Origin: an uncultured Polaribacter sp.
GTDB taxonomy: Bacteria; Bacteroidota; Bacteroidia; Flavobacteriales; Flavobacteriaceae
Assembly: GCF_947497125.1 (NCBI RefSeq)
Contig: NZ_CANMFI010000006.1
Coordinates: forward strand, 62,001-126,000
Length of the DNA: 64,000 nt
Reading direction: 5' to 3'
How positions within the stretch are numbered: position 1 is the stretch's first letter; every line of letters begins with the position of its first letter. Below, piece after piece: positions 1 through 9,792 of the stretch. A program made the translations under genes and the position numbers. The notes under the pieces are model-generated. The model was not told the origin of the DNA and searched no databases. It saw only the letters and a program-made list of their open reading frames with translations.

Positions 1-1
1 T

Positions 2-901
2 TTTGAACTTGCACCAGACTTAATAGATGCTGCTGCATTAGGTTTAGATACTGTTAATGTAAAAATATTACCAGCATCTTATTATACTATTGAGCAAGAA
101 AGCCCTTTAACCATTCCTGCGGGATCTATTAAAGGTCGTATTCCTGTTCAATTAACTGATGATTTTTTTAACGACCCATTAGCTTATGCTGGAGAAAATG
201 AAGTTCATTATGTAGTTCCTTTAAAAATTACAAATTATGAAGGAATAGATTCACTTTTAACAGGTGTTCCTGCTGAAGGTGTTTTAAATCCTATAAAAAT
301 TAAAGCAGACGATTGGGAGACATTACCTAAAGATTATACTTTGTATGGTATTAAATTTACAAACAAGTATAGTGGTATATATTTACGTCGTGGAGAAGAT
401 ATTTTTCAAGGAACTAAAGATTCTTTAAACATTTCATCGGGTATTAGAATAGACAATCCTAACTATTCTGATACTGTAATTTACAGTAAAGAATATGTAG
501 AGCAAGATGAATTAACTTCAGTAATTACTAGTGGTAAAAACCAAGTAACTAATACAAATTTAATTAAAAGAGGTACTATTTCTAGTGATAAAGAGTTGGC
601 TATAACATTAGAAGTTAGTGATAATGGAGATGTAATAGTTTCTCCAGTAGAAAACGGTAATCAAACTGTTACAGGTTCTGGAAAATGGGTTGAAGATGGA
701 GATCAATGGGGTGGAAAAACACAAAATGTACTTTATTTAGAATACCAATTTACAGATATTGATACCATTCAGTATAAAACATTTGGTAGAGTAACTGATG
801 AAGTATATATTAATTTCCAGCACCAAGTTAAAGATACCTTAGTAGTTAGAGATAGAAATATAAAGTTTGAAGAATTTATTATTAATTTAGAAAAAAATTA
901 G
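2..901 (+). CDS. DUF1735/DUF5627-type PUL surface protein, 3' part only
   Basis: The reading frame is open from the first complete codon at base 2, so the gene begins outside the window and only its last ~299 residues are visible. The first part has the look of a DUF1735 domain: a segment rich in 'LTIPAGS' and 'VQLTDDFF' followed by 'YVVPLKITN', which is a pattern I associate with PUL surface glycan-binding-like lipoproteins. The rest resembles the C-terminal DUF5627-type beta domain that accompanies it. Proteins of this kind are usually encoded directly after a SusC/SusD pair and thought to bind glycan at the cell surface, so a second SusC/D pair is likely just upstream. The gene ends at a strong hairpin terminator. 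Family assignment is by motif memory and is moderate. Confidence 0.6.
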   Translation, partial: FELAPDLIDAAALGLDTVNVKILPASYYTIEQESPLTIPAGSIKGRIPVQLTDDFFNDPLAYAGENEVHYVVPLKITNYEGIDSLLTGVPAEGVLNPIKIKADDWETLPKDYTLYGIKFTNKYSGIYLRRGEDIFQGTKDSLNISSGIRIDNPNYSDTVIYSKEYVEQDELTSVITSGKNQVTNTNLIKRGTISSDKELAITLEVSDNGDVIVSPVENGNQTVTGSGKWVEDGDQWGGKTQNVLYLEYQFTDIDTIQYKTFGRVTDEVYINFQHQVKDTLVVRDRNIKFEEFIINLEKN

Positions 902-922
902 TACTAAAATCTATTTATTATT

Positions 923-958
923 AAAAACCCTTCATTATAATTATAATGAAGGGTTTTT
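923..958 (+). terminator. Rho-independent terminator after the DUF1735-type gene
   Basis: Perfect inverted repeat: AAAAACCCTTCATTATAA is followed at once by its reverse complement, ending in a run of five T. It lies 22 bases after the stop codon and separates the partial upstream gene from the sulfatase-GH78 gene. Confidence 0.85.
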
Positions 959-1281
959 AATTTTTATCTTGTTAAAATAAATTTGCATTACCTACTTTAG
1001 TTTGTATTTAATACTAGGAAATTGGAATTGTATGGTTTTGAGATAGATTTAAATTAGAATGAAACAAGAACTTAACCGTCTTAGAAATGTTTTTACAGAC
1101 AATACATTTTAATTTTATTAGTCACTATTATAATATTTTTCAGTAATTCCTTTTACATACAATCAGTAAAAGTTTTCAGGACAGGACAGGATACAATAGC
1201 TTACCTTTATTTTTACATTTATCGGTATCAATAATTTTGTAAAAAACAAAGTCAGTTTATTAATATTTAAGAGAATATTCT
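959..1281. other. Intergenic region with the PUL-type promoter
   Basis: About 320 bases without a gene. Bases 960-1170 are AT-rich and I see no ORF or hairpin of note. Bases 1177-1221 hold a copy of the shared promoter. The remaining 60 bases are the presumed 5' leader of the sulfatase-GH78 gene. Confidence 0.6.
1177..1221 (+). promoter_or_regulatory. PUL promoter copy 1 (CAGGA repeat plus -7 box)
   Basis: Three head-to-tail CAGGA units (CAGGACAGGACAGGATAC, 1177-1194), then 19 bases, then TACATTTA at 1214-1221, which fits TAnnTTTR. The start codon is 60 bases further on. This is the most perfect copy of the repeat in the window. Confidence 0.8.
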
Positions 1282-4200
1282 ATGTTTAAAAATAGTTTTT
1301 TATTAGTTCTAATTTGTTCATTATACAGTTTTAATACTGTAACTGCACAAAAAAACACAAATTCAGAAAAACCGAACATCATTTTTATTTTAACAGATGA
1401 TCAACGTTTTGATGCCATTGGTTATGCAGGAAATAAATTTGTGCAAACTCCAGAAATGGACAATTTAGCAAAGGCAGGAACCTACTTTAATTCAGCCATT
1501 GTAACAACACCAATTTGTGCAGCAAGTAGAACTAGTATTTTAACAGGTTTACATGAAAGAACTCATAACTTTAATTTTCAAACAGGAAATGTTAGAGATG
1601 AATACATGGATGCTTCTTATCCAAGATTGTTAAAAGACAATGGATATTATACAGGTTTTTATGGTAAATATGGTACTAGATATAATGATTTAGACAAGCA
1701 GTTTAATGAATATGAGTCTTATGATAGAAACAACAGATTTAAAGATAGAAGAGGCTATTATTACAAAACCATAGGAAAAGATACGGTACACTTAACTAGA
1801 TATACAGGGCAACAAGCCATTGATTTTATTGATAAAAATGCCGATAATAACCAACCTTTCTGTTTATCGTTAAGTTTTAGTGCACCTCATGCACATGATC
1901 CTGCAGAAAAACAATATTTCTGGCAAAGTACTATGGATGCAATGTTAGAAAACACAACCATGCCAAAGCCTGCATTAGCAGACGATAAGTACTTTAATGC
2001 ACAACCAGAAATTGTTAAAAAAGGATTTAACAGATTGCGTTGGACTTGGAGATACGACAATCCAGAAAAGTACCAACATAGTTTAAAAGGGTATTATAGA
2101 ATGATTTCTGGAATAGATGCAGAAATCACTAAAATACGTGCGAAGTTAAAAGAAAAAGGGCAAGACAAAAATACCGTTATCATTGTAATGGGAGACAATG
2201 GTTACTTTTTAGGTGAAAGACAAATGGCCGGAAAATGGTTGATGTATGACAATTCAATTAGAGTACCTTTAATTGTTTTTGATCCTAGAGAAAACAGTCA
2301 TCAAGATATAGATGATATGGTCTTAAATATCGATGTTACACAAACTATTGCAGATTTAGCAGGTGTAAAAGCGCCTAAATCTTGGCAAGGAAAAAGTTTA
2401 ATGCCAATTGTAAAACAACAAAAGAAATCTATAGAAAGAGATACTATTTTAATAGAACATATTTGGGACTTTAGCGAAATTCCACCAAGTGAGGGAGTGC
2501 GTACTAAAAAGTGGAAGTATTTTAGATATGTAAATGATAAGACTATAGAAGAGTTCTATGATTTAGAAAAAGATCCTCAAGAAATTAAAAACCTTGTTGG
2601 TAAAAGAAAATACAAAGAGGTTTTAGCAAACTTAAGAGCAAAGACAGAAGAATTAATTCAAAAAAACAGTGATCACTTTAGAGCTGCTCCGTCAGATTTA
2701 ACAGTAGAATTAATTAGAGAGCCAACTACAGAGGTAAAAATTTTCGATTTAAAACCAGAATTTGGATGGACTGTTCCTTTAGGAGCAAAATACCAAGGTG
2801 CATATCAAATTTTAGTAGCATCAAACAAAGCAAGTATAGATGCAAATAATGGCGATATTTGGGATAGTGGTAGAGTAGCATCATCAAAATCTACAGATGT
2901 AGAGTTTACAGGAAATGAGTTAGAAGTAGATAAAACATATTTCTGGAAAGTTAGAATTTGGGACGAAGCAAATCGTTTAGTTGATTATTCTGAGGCGCAA
3001 CAATTTACAACAGGTAAAAGTGATGACTACATTATTTCTACAGAAAATAAATATTTAGTAGATAAGGTAAAACCTATTGCTTTTGAAAATAGAGGAGATT
3101 TTTATTTCATGGATTTTGGTAAAGCTGCTTTTGCAACTATCGACTTTAATTATATAGCTAAAGAACCTCATACATTAACCGTTAGAATTGGTGAAATGCT
3201 AGATGTTAATGGGAATGTAAATAGAACACCACCAGCAAAAAGTAACATTCGTTACCAAGAAATTAAGGTGAATGTAACTCCTGAAAAGACAACTTACCAA
3301 ATAGAAATTAATCCGGTTCCAGACAAGCGTATGAAAGGGCCAAGTAAGGCAATTCCTTTACCAGAAGGCTTCCCTGTACTACAACCTTTTAGATATGCTG
3401 AAGTAGAGGGCGCAAAAACTTCATTAAAAGCTGCAGATTTCGAACAATTAAGACACACAGGTTATTGGGAAGATGATGCAAGTAACTTTAGCAGTAACAA
3501 TAATATTTTAAATCAAGTTTGGGATTTTTCTAAATATTCTATCAAAGCAACCACTTTTAACGGATTGTATGTAGACGGAGATAGAGAACGTATACCTTAT
3601 GAGGCAGATGCATATTTAAATCAATTAAGCCATTACACAACAGATAGAGAGTTTGCCATTGCTAGAAGAACCATAGAGTATTTTATGGAGAACCCAACAT
3701 GGCCTACAGAATGGCAACAACATGTAGCGTTGTTAATTTATGCAGATTACATGTATACAGGCAACACAGAATTGATAGAACGTTATTATGAGCCGTTAAA
3801 GCACAAAACACTTTTTGAGCTATCAAATGAAGACGGTTTAATTACATCTACAAAAGTAACAGAAGAGTTTATGTATAAGTTAGGTTTTAAATCTGGTTAT
3901 AAAAAACCATTAACAGATATTGTAGATTGGCCTTCTAAGAATTTTGCGGGTAGTAAAACAAAAGGAGAAAGAGATGGGTTTGTATTTAAACCTTACAGTA
4001 CTGTAATTAATGCTTTCTTTTATGAAAACATGAAAATTATGTCTGAGTTTGCTAAATTATTAGGAAAAACACAAGAAGCCTTAGATTTTGAATATAGGGC
4101 TGCAAAAGCTAAAAAAGCAGTAAACGAACAAATGTTTAATAAAGAAAAAGGAATCTATGTAGATGGTATTGGTACAGACCATTCTTCTTTACACGCAAAT

Positions 4201-4815
4201 ATGATGCCTTTAGCATTTGGTTTGGTTCCAGAAGAGCACTATCAATCTGTAGTAGATTTTGTAAAATCTAGAGGAATGGCTTGTAGTGTTTATGGAGCCC
4301 AATTTTTAATGGATGGTTTATACAATGCAGGTGAAGAAGATTATGCACTTGAATTATTGGCAAGTAAAGCTAAGAGAAGTTGGTATAATATGATTCGTAT
4401 AGGATCTACAATTTCTTTAGAAGCTTGGGATTATGAGTATAAAGTAAATTTAGATTGGAACCACGCTTGGGGTGCAGCACCAGCAAATGTAATTCCTAGA
4501 GGATTATGGGGTATTAAACCTAAAACACCAGGTTTTGGTATTGCTACGATTAAGCCTCAAATGAGTAAATTAAAGTCTAGTGCTATAGAAGTACCAACTG
4601 TAAGAGGAACAATAAAGGCAAGTTACAAGCACAATGGGCCGAGATTACAAACGTATGAAATTGAAATACCAGGTAATATGGTTGCAGAATTTTCTTTGAA
4701 CGGTTCTGAAGGAAAAGAATTTATACACAATGGAAAAAGCGTTCCATCTGCATTTAAAATTGTACGATTAACGCCAGGTAAACATACCATTCAGTTAAAA
4801 ATTAATTCTTTTTAA
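1282..4815 (+). CDS. Bimodular S1 sulfatase - GH78 alpha-L-rhamnosidase fusion
   Basis: A 1177-residue secreted protein with an N-terminal signal peptide ending near 'VTAQ'. Residues ~30-460 form an S1 sulfatase: 'FILTDDQR' carries metal ligands, and C79 in 'CAASR' is the site converted to formylglycine. Residues ~490-1170 form a GH78 alpha-L-rhamnosidase. A fibronectin-like N-terminal sandwich comes first, then the (alpha/alpha)6 barrel with '[12 protein letters not shown]' (likely acid E769) and 'SLEAWD' (likely base E1047). One chain could thus remove sulfate from a rhamnose and then cleave the rhamnose. I recall a similar sulfatase/GH78 fusion in the Formosa agariphila ulvan PUL. It is a single-gene unit with its own PUL promoter and a hairpin behind it. 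Domain calls are firm; substrate is inferred. Confidence 0.9.
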   Translation: MFKNSFLLVLICSLYSFNTVTAQKNTNSEKPNIIFILTDDQRFDAIGYAGNKFVQTPEMDNLAKAGTYFNSAIVTTPICAASRTSILTGLHERTHNFNFQTGNVRDEYMDASYPRLLKDNGYYTGFYGKYGTRYNDLDKQFNEYESYDRNNRFKDRRGYYYKTIGKDTVHLTRYTGQQAIDFIDKNADNNQPFCLSLSFSAPHAHDPAEKQYFWQSTMDAMLENTTMPKPALADDKYFNAQPEIVKKGFNRLRWTWRYDNPEKYQHSLKGYYRMISGIDAEITKIRAKLKEKGQDKNTVIIVMGDNGYFLGERQMAGKWLMYDNSIRVPLIVFDPRENSHQDIDDMVLNIDVTQTIADLAGVKAPKSWQGKSLMPIVKQQKKSIERDTILIEHIWDFSEIPPSEGVRTKKWKYFRYVNDKTIEEFYDLEKDPQEIKNLVGKRKYKEVLANLRAKTEELIQKNSDHFRAAPSDLTVELIREPTTEVKIFDLKPEFGWTVPLGAKYQGAYQILVASNKASIDANNGDIWDSGRVASSKSTDVEFTGNELEVDKTYFWKVRIWDEANRLVDYSEAQQFTTGKSDDYIISTENKYLVDKVKPIAFENRGDFYFMDFGKAAFATIDFNYIAKEPHTLTVRIGEMLDVNGNVNRTPPAKSNIRYQEIKVNVTPEKTTYQIEINPVPDKRMKGPSKAIPLPEGFPVLQPFRYAEVEGAKTSLKAADFEQLRHTGYWEDDASNFSSNNNILNQVWDFSKYSIKATTFNGLYVDGDRERIPYEADAYLNQLSHYTTDREFAIARRTIEYFMENPTWPTEWQQHVALLIYADYMYTGNTELIERYYEPLKHKTLFELSNEDGLITSTKVTEEFMYKLGFKSGYKKPLTDIVDWPSKNFAGSKTKGERDGFVFKPYSTVINAFFYENMKIMSEFAKLLGKTQEALDFEYRAAKAKKAVNEQMFNKEKGIYVDGIGTDHSSLHANMMPLAFGLVPEEHYQSVVDFVKSRGMACSVYGAQFLMDGLYNAGEEDYALELLASKAKRSWYNMIRIGSTISLEAWDYEYKVNLDWNHAWGAAPANVIPRGLWGIKPKTPGFGIATIKPQMSKLKSSAIEVPTVRGTIKASYKHNGPRLQTYEIEIPGNMVAEFSLNGSEGKEFIHNGKSVPSAFKIVRLTPGKHTIQLKINSF

Positions 4816-4857
4816 AGGGTGATGAATACTACAATCGAGTACATATATAAATTTAAT

Positions 4858-4882
4858 AAAAGGTAGCTTTTAACTACCTTTT
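4858..4882 (+). terminator. Hairpin terminator after the sulfatase-GH78 gene
   Basis: Nine-base-pair perfect stem AAAAGGTAG / CTACCTTTT with a seven-base loop, ending in four T. The T-run is short, so some read-through into the lyase gene 58 bases later is possible; that gene has no copy of the shared promoter of its own. Confidence 0.6.
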
Positions 4883-4940
4883 ATTGTTTAATAAGTTTGG
4901 CAAAAAATATATATCTAATTTTAAAAACAACTTTGTAAAT

Positions 4941-7052
4941 ATGAAAAAAGTAATATTCTCTGTTTTATTGATCTGTTTTTTCAATCAAATTCAAGGGCAA
5001 ACAAAACTAGCTGTAACCTTAAATGAGGCTACAAAAGTGACAAAAGAAAATGAAGGAGGTTTATTTTTTGCAGGTACTAAAGATGTAAATTATAGATTTA
5101 GTCAAAGAATTTCTCCTCACGGAGATTGTTTAGATGTAGTAAATGGGTATGCATTTGTAACATGGTATAAAGGCGGAATGGATACCCGTAATTTAATGCT
5201 TTCCAGAAAAAACTTAAACATAGAAAATTCACCTTGGGTAACAATAGAGTTTCCTCATAAACATATCGGTCAAGGAGGAGAACTTTTAAATGGCACTGGT
5301 ATTAGAGGAGATTCTCATAATACAGCTGCAATAGGTATTAGTACTTTAGACAATACAATTCATATTATTTATGACATGCATGCCTATAACGAAACTAGTT
5401 TGCCTAACGATTTTTTTAACTATTCTGTCTCTAAAAAAGAAATGGCATTTGTACCCGATGAAGAATTTACATTGGCAATTTTTAATGCTAAAAGAAATTA
5501 TTTAAAACAAGGGCAAAATTATGAACGGATGACCTATCCGATGATTCATAGAGCTGCAGACGGTAGTTTGTTATCGCGATATAGAAAAGGAGGTTCTGGA
5601 AACGGAGATATTTTAATGGCACATTATAATGGTACTTCTTGGTCTAACAATTGGTTGTTTCACGATGGTACGTTGCCATTGCCAGACAGAAATAATATGT
5701 ATGGAGGAGAACGTTTTTTAAACGGTAAATTGTATTCAGGTTTTTCTATACGGTATGCAAACAATAATAATGCAAACCCCTCAAATGGATATTCCTATAA
5801 TAGTGGTTTGTATTACGCATATACCAATGGAATTCCTAAAAACCAATCAACACAGTGGTTTAATGCAGATGACAACCCCATTGTATTACCCATAATTAAT
5901 AATCTAGATCCAAATCTAGATCCTGTGCAAATAGGACAGCCTGGCGATGATTATGGCACACAAACCAACCCAAGAACCACAAGCGACCCTTCTTGGACAG
6001 TAACAGAAAATGGGGCAATTCATTTTATTACAAGAGTAGACAATATCAATGTACATTATTTTAAGAAAGCTACTGATACTGATTTTTCGAGTGCTGCTGG
6101 CGGATTAATACCAAACCCACAGACTAGAGGAGAAATCTACAGTTATAAGAACCATGTTTTTATGGTAGAGATTATTAGTGGAAAGGTATATGTTAAAACT
6201 ACTTTAGAAGGCGAAAATAACTGGAAAATAGTATATGTAGGTCAAGAAGAATCTATACGTTTTAATCATTTTGATGCCTTTGTTGAAGCTAATAAACTCT
6301 ATGTGTATTTAATGGAAGACACCGGTAATAATACGGTAGGTGAAGGAGATAAGCGTCCGTTGTATTTTCAAGAATTTACCCTGTCTGAAGAAGAGGAGCA
6401 AGAAGAAGTAGCACCAACGGTTCTTTTAGAAGCAGAAAATTTTACCACAGCTTCAAGTGATATTCAAATTGGTACCAGTTCTTCAGCATCAGGCGGTGAA
6501 TACGTAGATTCTTTTGCTAGCAACCAATTTTTAGAATATAAATTTACCATCACAGAAGCAGATGAGTACGATATTGTGTTATTTGTTGCAGTAAGAAATA
6601 GAGATGACTCTGTAATGGATGTCGAAATAAATGGGCAGCTCTATGAGAATTTTTTGGTTACTAAAACTGGAGATTGGAACATTTATGGAGAAAATAAAAT
6701 TGAAAATGTGAGTTTGAATCAAGGAGAAAATACATTGAAACTTACACAAAAAAGATCTTTATCTAGTGAGCCTGATAAAATAGAAATTTTATCAAAAACT
6801 GCTTTAAACATCAAGAGTTTCAACCAAAATAATATTGGTATTTATCCAAACCCAAGTGAAGGTATATTTAATTTAAATACATCTATTCAGAATATTGAAT
6901 ATCAATTGATAACTATACAAGGTGTTATTTTACAACAAGGTATTATCAATAAAAATCAACTTGATTTTTCTAGTTATGCAAAAGGTATTTATGTATTACG
7001 ATTAAATACAGAAGATAATAATGCTTTTATAAAGCGAATAATTATAGAATAG
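4941..7052 (+). CDS. Probable ulvan lyase, beta-propeller type (PL24/PL25-like), with CBM and T9SS tail
   Basis: A 703-residue protein, taking the ATG at 4941 because it opens a clean signal peptide (MKKVIFSVLLICFF...). An in-frame TTG at 4884 would add 19 residues that spoil it. Residues ~30-465 resemble the BNR_4-like seven-bladed propeller of PL24/PL25 ulvan lyases. H126 ('DSHN') and H147 ('YDMH') are 21 apart, and Y199 ('MTYPM') and R215 ('RYRKGG') are 16 apart. These spacings match the catalytic His/His/Tyr/Arg set I remember for PL24. Residues ~475-610 ('LEAENF...') look like a CBM6/CBM35-type beta-sandwich, and the last ~75 form a T9SS type A sorting domain ('IYPNPSEG'). The role is beta-elimination of ulvan next to uronic acids, outside the cell. 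PL24 versus PL25 is not resolved. Confidence 0.75.
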   Translation: MKKVIFSVLLICFFNQIQGQTKLAVTLNEATKVTKENEGGLFFAGTKDVNYRFSQRISPHGDCLDVVNGYAFVTWYKGGMDTRNLMLSRKNLNIENSPWVTIEFPHKHIGQGGELLNGTGIRGDSHNTAAIGISTLDNTIHIIYDMHAYNETSLPNDFFNYSVSKKEMAFVPDEEFTLAIFNAKRNYLKQGQNYERMTYPMIHRAADGSLLSRYRKGGSGNGDILMAHYNGTSWSNNWLFHDGTLPLPDRNNMYGGERFLNGKLYSGFSIRYANNNNANPSNGYSYNSGLYYAYTNGIPKNQSTQWFNADDNPIVLPIINNLDPNLDPVQIGQPGDDYGTQTNPRTTSDPSWTVTENGAIHFITRVDNINVHYFKKATDTDFSSAAGGLIPNPQTRGEIYSYKNHVFMVEIISGKVYVKTTLEGENNWKIVYVGQEESIRFNHFDAFVEANKLYVYLMEDTGNNTVGEGDKRPLYFQEFTLSEEEEQEEVAPTVLLEAENFTTASSDIQIGTSSSASGGEYVDSFASNQFLEYKFTITEADEYDIVLFVAVRNRDDSVMDVEINGQLYENFLVTKTGDWNIYGENKIENVSLNQGENTLKLTQKRSLSSEPDKIEILSKTALNIKSFNQNNIGIYPNPSEGIFNLNTSIQNIEYQLITIQGVILQQGIINKNQLDFSSYAKGIYVLRLNTEDNNAFIKRIIIE

Positions 7053-7186
7053 AAAATACTTTTTTCATTACACTATTTAAGCTAAAATACGTTACTTTCT
7101 TTGGTCTATTTTTAGAGATCAATATTTTTTTAGTTAAAAAAAAACAATACTATATTACCTTTAAAATATACTATATTAATAAAAAA

Positions 7187-7231
7187 CAGTACAGTGCAGG
7201 ATACTTGAGTATGGTTTCGGTTTTATATTGC
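7187..7231 (+). promoter_or_regulatory. PUL promoter copy 2
   Basis: CAGTACAGTGCAGGATAC (7187-7204), 19 bases, then TATATTGC (7224-7231), whose TA is exactly in register although the TTTR part is imperfect. The start codon of the T9SS protein follows 32 bases later. Confidence 0.75.
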
Positions 7232-7263
7232 AAAAAATCTCTCATTAAATAAATTTAAAAATT

Positions 7264-9399
7264 ATGAAGAAAATTTTACACAAATTATTATTTGCAGCAC
7301 TGCTTATAAGTGGATTCTCATTTTATAGCCAAACAGCACTACCTGGCACTGTTGAAGTAGAAACTGGTACTTTCGGTGGAGTAGTTGGAACTTCTGGTTC
7401 AGGTATAAATAATTTACGTGGTGGTAGTGCCAATTTTGTAACAAATAATGTTATTGTTGCAGTTGCTGGAAATTATGATTTTACATTCACCTATAACAGA
7501 AGTGGTGCAGGAGCAGCATCAGTAACTATGGAAATAGTAGATCCTGCTACAGGTTTATTTTCAGCATTTGCTATGCCACAAACAAGTGGTGCTGGAACAA
7601 TAACAAAAACAGCTGTTACCTTACCTATTGGTACCTATGATATTAAATTTTATAATGCTAATGGTAACGGATTTTCTTTAGATAAATACGAAGTAACAGC
7701 TTCAACTGCACCCATACCTCCAACAATGACATCTACCAAAGTTGGTAATTGGAATGATCCAACTGTTTGGACAGTTTCTGGAACAGCTGCAACTACTCCA
7801 AGCACAACACCTACTGCAGAATATGATGTTGTTTTAGGTCATGTTGTAACAATACCTTCGAATATGGGAGCTGCAACAGCGAAATCAATCGGGTCTACTT
7901 CTGGAGCTCAATTGATATTACGACAAAATAATACGCTAACAGTTGAAGGAGATATTTCTCTTGCCAGATCTAATGATGGGATGATTTTGTACGCTCAAAA
8001 CGGAAACTTTTCTACGGTTACTATTGGCGGTACTTACGCTACGGGTAAGAAGACTACTATTGTAAAAAGACTGTTACAAGATAAATGGACGTTAGTATCA
8101 TCAGGTTTAAAAAATTCAAGACAGTTTAAAACACTCGATGACTCAAGAAATTATACCGTTAAAGTAGGAGATAAATATGCTTTTGGCTCTTATGATGATT
8201 CTAGACCTGTTTATGATGCAACTGCAGATGCAGGGACAACCGGTAAATATGAGTATGTTACTGATGATCATGGAAATGGACCTGAATGGGGTAGTGGAAT
8301 AGGATGGGCTACGAAGTCAGATGAAAATACAACCATTACTTCAGATTCAAAACATGATGTAGTGTTTCAAGGAGATTTACATGATGATGATGTTTCCGTT
8401 GCTCTTGCTAATGCAGGTTTCCATTTGGTAGGAAACCCTTATCCAACGTATTTATATGGGAATAATGCAACAGCAGATGCTACCAATAATGTGTTAACTT
8501 TAAATAATGCTGGGCTATCAGAAGCTACCTTATGGTTTTGGGATTCTGCAAACGAATCATGGATAACAAAAAACCAATCTAGTGGAGCATATCATATAAG
8601 TCCACTTCAAGGCTTTTTTGTAAAGTCTAGTTCAGCTGGCAATTTTAATTTTACAGAAGAGATGCAGACACACACTTCTAATGGAGATACTTTTAATAGG
8701 TCAGAAAATAATAGATTTGAGATAGATTTGTCTATTGCAAATGAAGAAAAGACTTCAAGTACTTCTATAAGATATATAAATAACAAAACTAAGTCTTTCG
8801 ACAATGGTTATGATAGTTCATTATTTGACGGTTATGCATCAGCATTAGAGGTTTACACAGGTTTAGTAGCTGGTAATTCTGGCAAAAAATTAGCAATTCA
8901 ATCGTTGCCTAATGAAAATTATGAAGATATGGTTGTACCTGTTGGAGTAACTGCAGCAGCAAATTCTGAGATTGAGTTTTCTGCAGAAGCATTAAACATT
9001 CCTTCAGGATACAAAGTGTTTTTAGAAGATAGAGCCAATAATACATTTACAAGATTAGATGAAGCAAATGCAAAATATACTGCTACTGTAACAGATGCGT
9101 CAACAGAGGGTCGTTTTTTCTTGCATACTTCTATGCAATCTGCATTAAGTGTGGAAGATGCATTGTTAAATAGTGTAAGTATTTACAAGTCTAATGCAAC
9201 AACATTAAGAGTTGTTGGTTTGTCTCAAGGAGAAGCTAGTGTAAAATTATTTAATGTAATGGGTAAACAAGTAATGAGTTCTAGTTTTAATGCACAAGGC
9301 GTTAAAGAAATCGCATTGCCAAGTCTATCTACTGGTGTTTATATTGTTCAATTAGAAACTGAAGCAGGAACATTGAATAAAAAAATCATTTTAGAATAA
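7264..9399 (+). CDS. Secreted multi-domain T9SS protein, unknown function (putative glycan binding)
   Basis: 711 residues with a signal peptide (cleavage near 'FYSQ'). Residues ~25-145 form a beta-rich segment opening 'VEVETGTFGG' and ending 'FSLDKYEV', which resembles the carbohydrate-binding sandwiches seen on PUL enzymes. Residues ~155-260 ('GNWNDPTVWTV', 'PSNMGAATAKSI', 'LTVEGDISL') look like the G8-like or cell-surface beta-helix starts of T9SS cargo. 'HLVGNPYPTYL' and 'PLQGFFVKS' further on are common in large T9SS surface proteins. The tail (~635-711) is a type A sorting domain. I see no catalytic signature. It has its own PUL promoter and is followed after 28 bases by the small peptide gene, so the two are probably co-transcribed. 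Confidence 0.6.
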   Translation: MKKILHKLLFAALLISGFSFYSQTALPGTVEVETGTFGGVVGTSGSGINNLRGGSANFVTNNVIVAVAGNYDFTFTYNRSGAGAASVTMEIVDPATGLFSAFAMPQTSGAGTITKTAVTLPIGTYDIKFYNANGNGFSLDKYEVTASTAPIPPTMTSTKVGNWNDPTVWTVSGTAATTPSTTPTAEYDVVLGHVVTIPSNMGAATAKSIGSTSGAQLILRQNNTLTVEGDISLARSNDGMILYAQNGNFSTVTIGGTYATGKKTTIVKRLLQDKWTLVSSGLKNSRQFKTLDDSRNYTVKVGDKYAFGSYDDSRPVYDATADAGTTGKYEYVTDDHGNGPEWGSGIGWATKSDENTTITSDSKHDVVFQGDLHDDDVSVALANAGFHLVGNPYPTYLYGNNATADATNNVLTLNNAGLSEATLWFWDSANESWITKNQSSGAYHISPLQGFFVKSSSAGNFNFTEEMQTHTSNGDTFNRSENNRFEIDLSIANEEKTSSTSIRYINNKTKSFDNGYDSSLFDGYASALEVYTGLVAGNSGKKLAIQSLPNENYEDMVVPVGVTAAANSEIEFSAEALNIPSGYKVFLEDRANNTFTRLDEANAKYTATVTDASTEGRFFLHTSMQSALSVEDALLNSVSIYKSNATTLRVVGLSQGEASVKLFNVMGKQVMSSSFNAQGVKEIALPSLSTGVYIVQLETEAGTLNKKIILE

Positions 9400-9427
9400 T
9401 TACAAGCATTTAAAAAGACAATACATC

Positions 9428-9607
9428 ATGAAAAAAAATATAGAAAACAAAAAAGGTACTACTCAAGATATTTCTCGTAAAGACGCGATAAAAAAGATAG
9501 GTAGTTATGGTAAATATGCAGCACTTACTGCATTAGGTACCTATATGATTTTAAACCCACAGAAAGCTCAGGCACAAAGTCCTGAAGCTCCTGGAACAGG
9601 TTTTTAA
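9428..9607 (+). CDS. 59-residue exported peptide precursor, predicted ~10-residue mature product
   Basis: A short gene, ATG at 9428, TAA at 9605-9607. The N-terminal half is basic (lysine-rich) and contains 'SRKDAIKKIG', reminiscent of Tat-type leaders ('SRRxFIKK') elsewhere in this window. A hydrophobic stretch 'AALTALGTYMIL' and an 'AQA' cleavage-like motif at residues 47-49 follow. If cleaved there, only QSPEAPGTGF (residues 50-59) remains, so nearly the whole gene is leader. It lies 28 bases after the T9SS protein gene and immediately before a strong terminator, so it ends that transcript. Codon use and composition match its neighbours. I know no function; a signalling peptide, a T9SS accessory peptide or a degenerate leader are all possible. 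Confidence 0.7.
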   Translation: MKKNIENKKGTTQDISRKDAIKKIGSYGKYAALTALGTYMILNPQKAQAQSPEAPGTGF

Positions 9608-9625
9608 TCAGCAGTAAAATTTATT

Positions 9626-9662
9626 TTAAAAAATCCCAATTTTATAAAATTGGGATTTTTTT
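9626..9662 (+). terminator. Rho-independent terminator after the peptide gene
   Basis: Long stem built on AATCCCAATTTTA paired with TAAAATTGGGATT and flanked by A and T runs (seven T at the 3' side). It starts ~20 bases after the peptide stop codon. Confidence 0.85.
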
Positions 9663-9673
9663 ATGTTTATAAA

Positions 9674-9718
9674 CCATATAGTACAGGACACAAATTTAAG
9701 TTGTTAATTATAATTTGC
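9674..9718 (+). promoter_or_regulatory. PUL promoter copy 3
   Basis: Upstream half-site degenerate (CCATA), core CAGGACAC at 9684-9691, 19 bases, then TAATTTGC at 9711-9718 with the TA in exact register. It drives the GH2 to GH105 operon; the leader to the GH2 start is about 75 bases. Confidence 0.7.
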
Positions 9719-9792
9719 AATTCATTTTTTTATGTTTTTTACCGATTAAATTGCAATCCAATACTAATAAATAATAAGCCAAATTAAATTTT

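Noticed and set aside
4884-4940. Longer N-terminus of the propeller lyase from a TTG codon
   Set aside because: It overlaps the preceding region just behind the hairpin and would put 19 polar residues before an otherwise perfect signal peptide.
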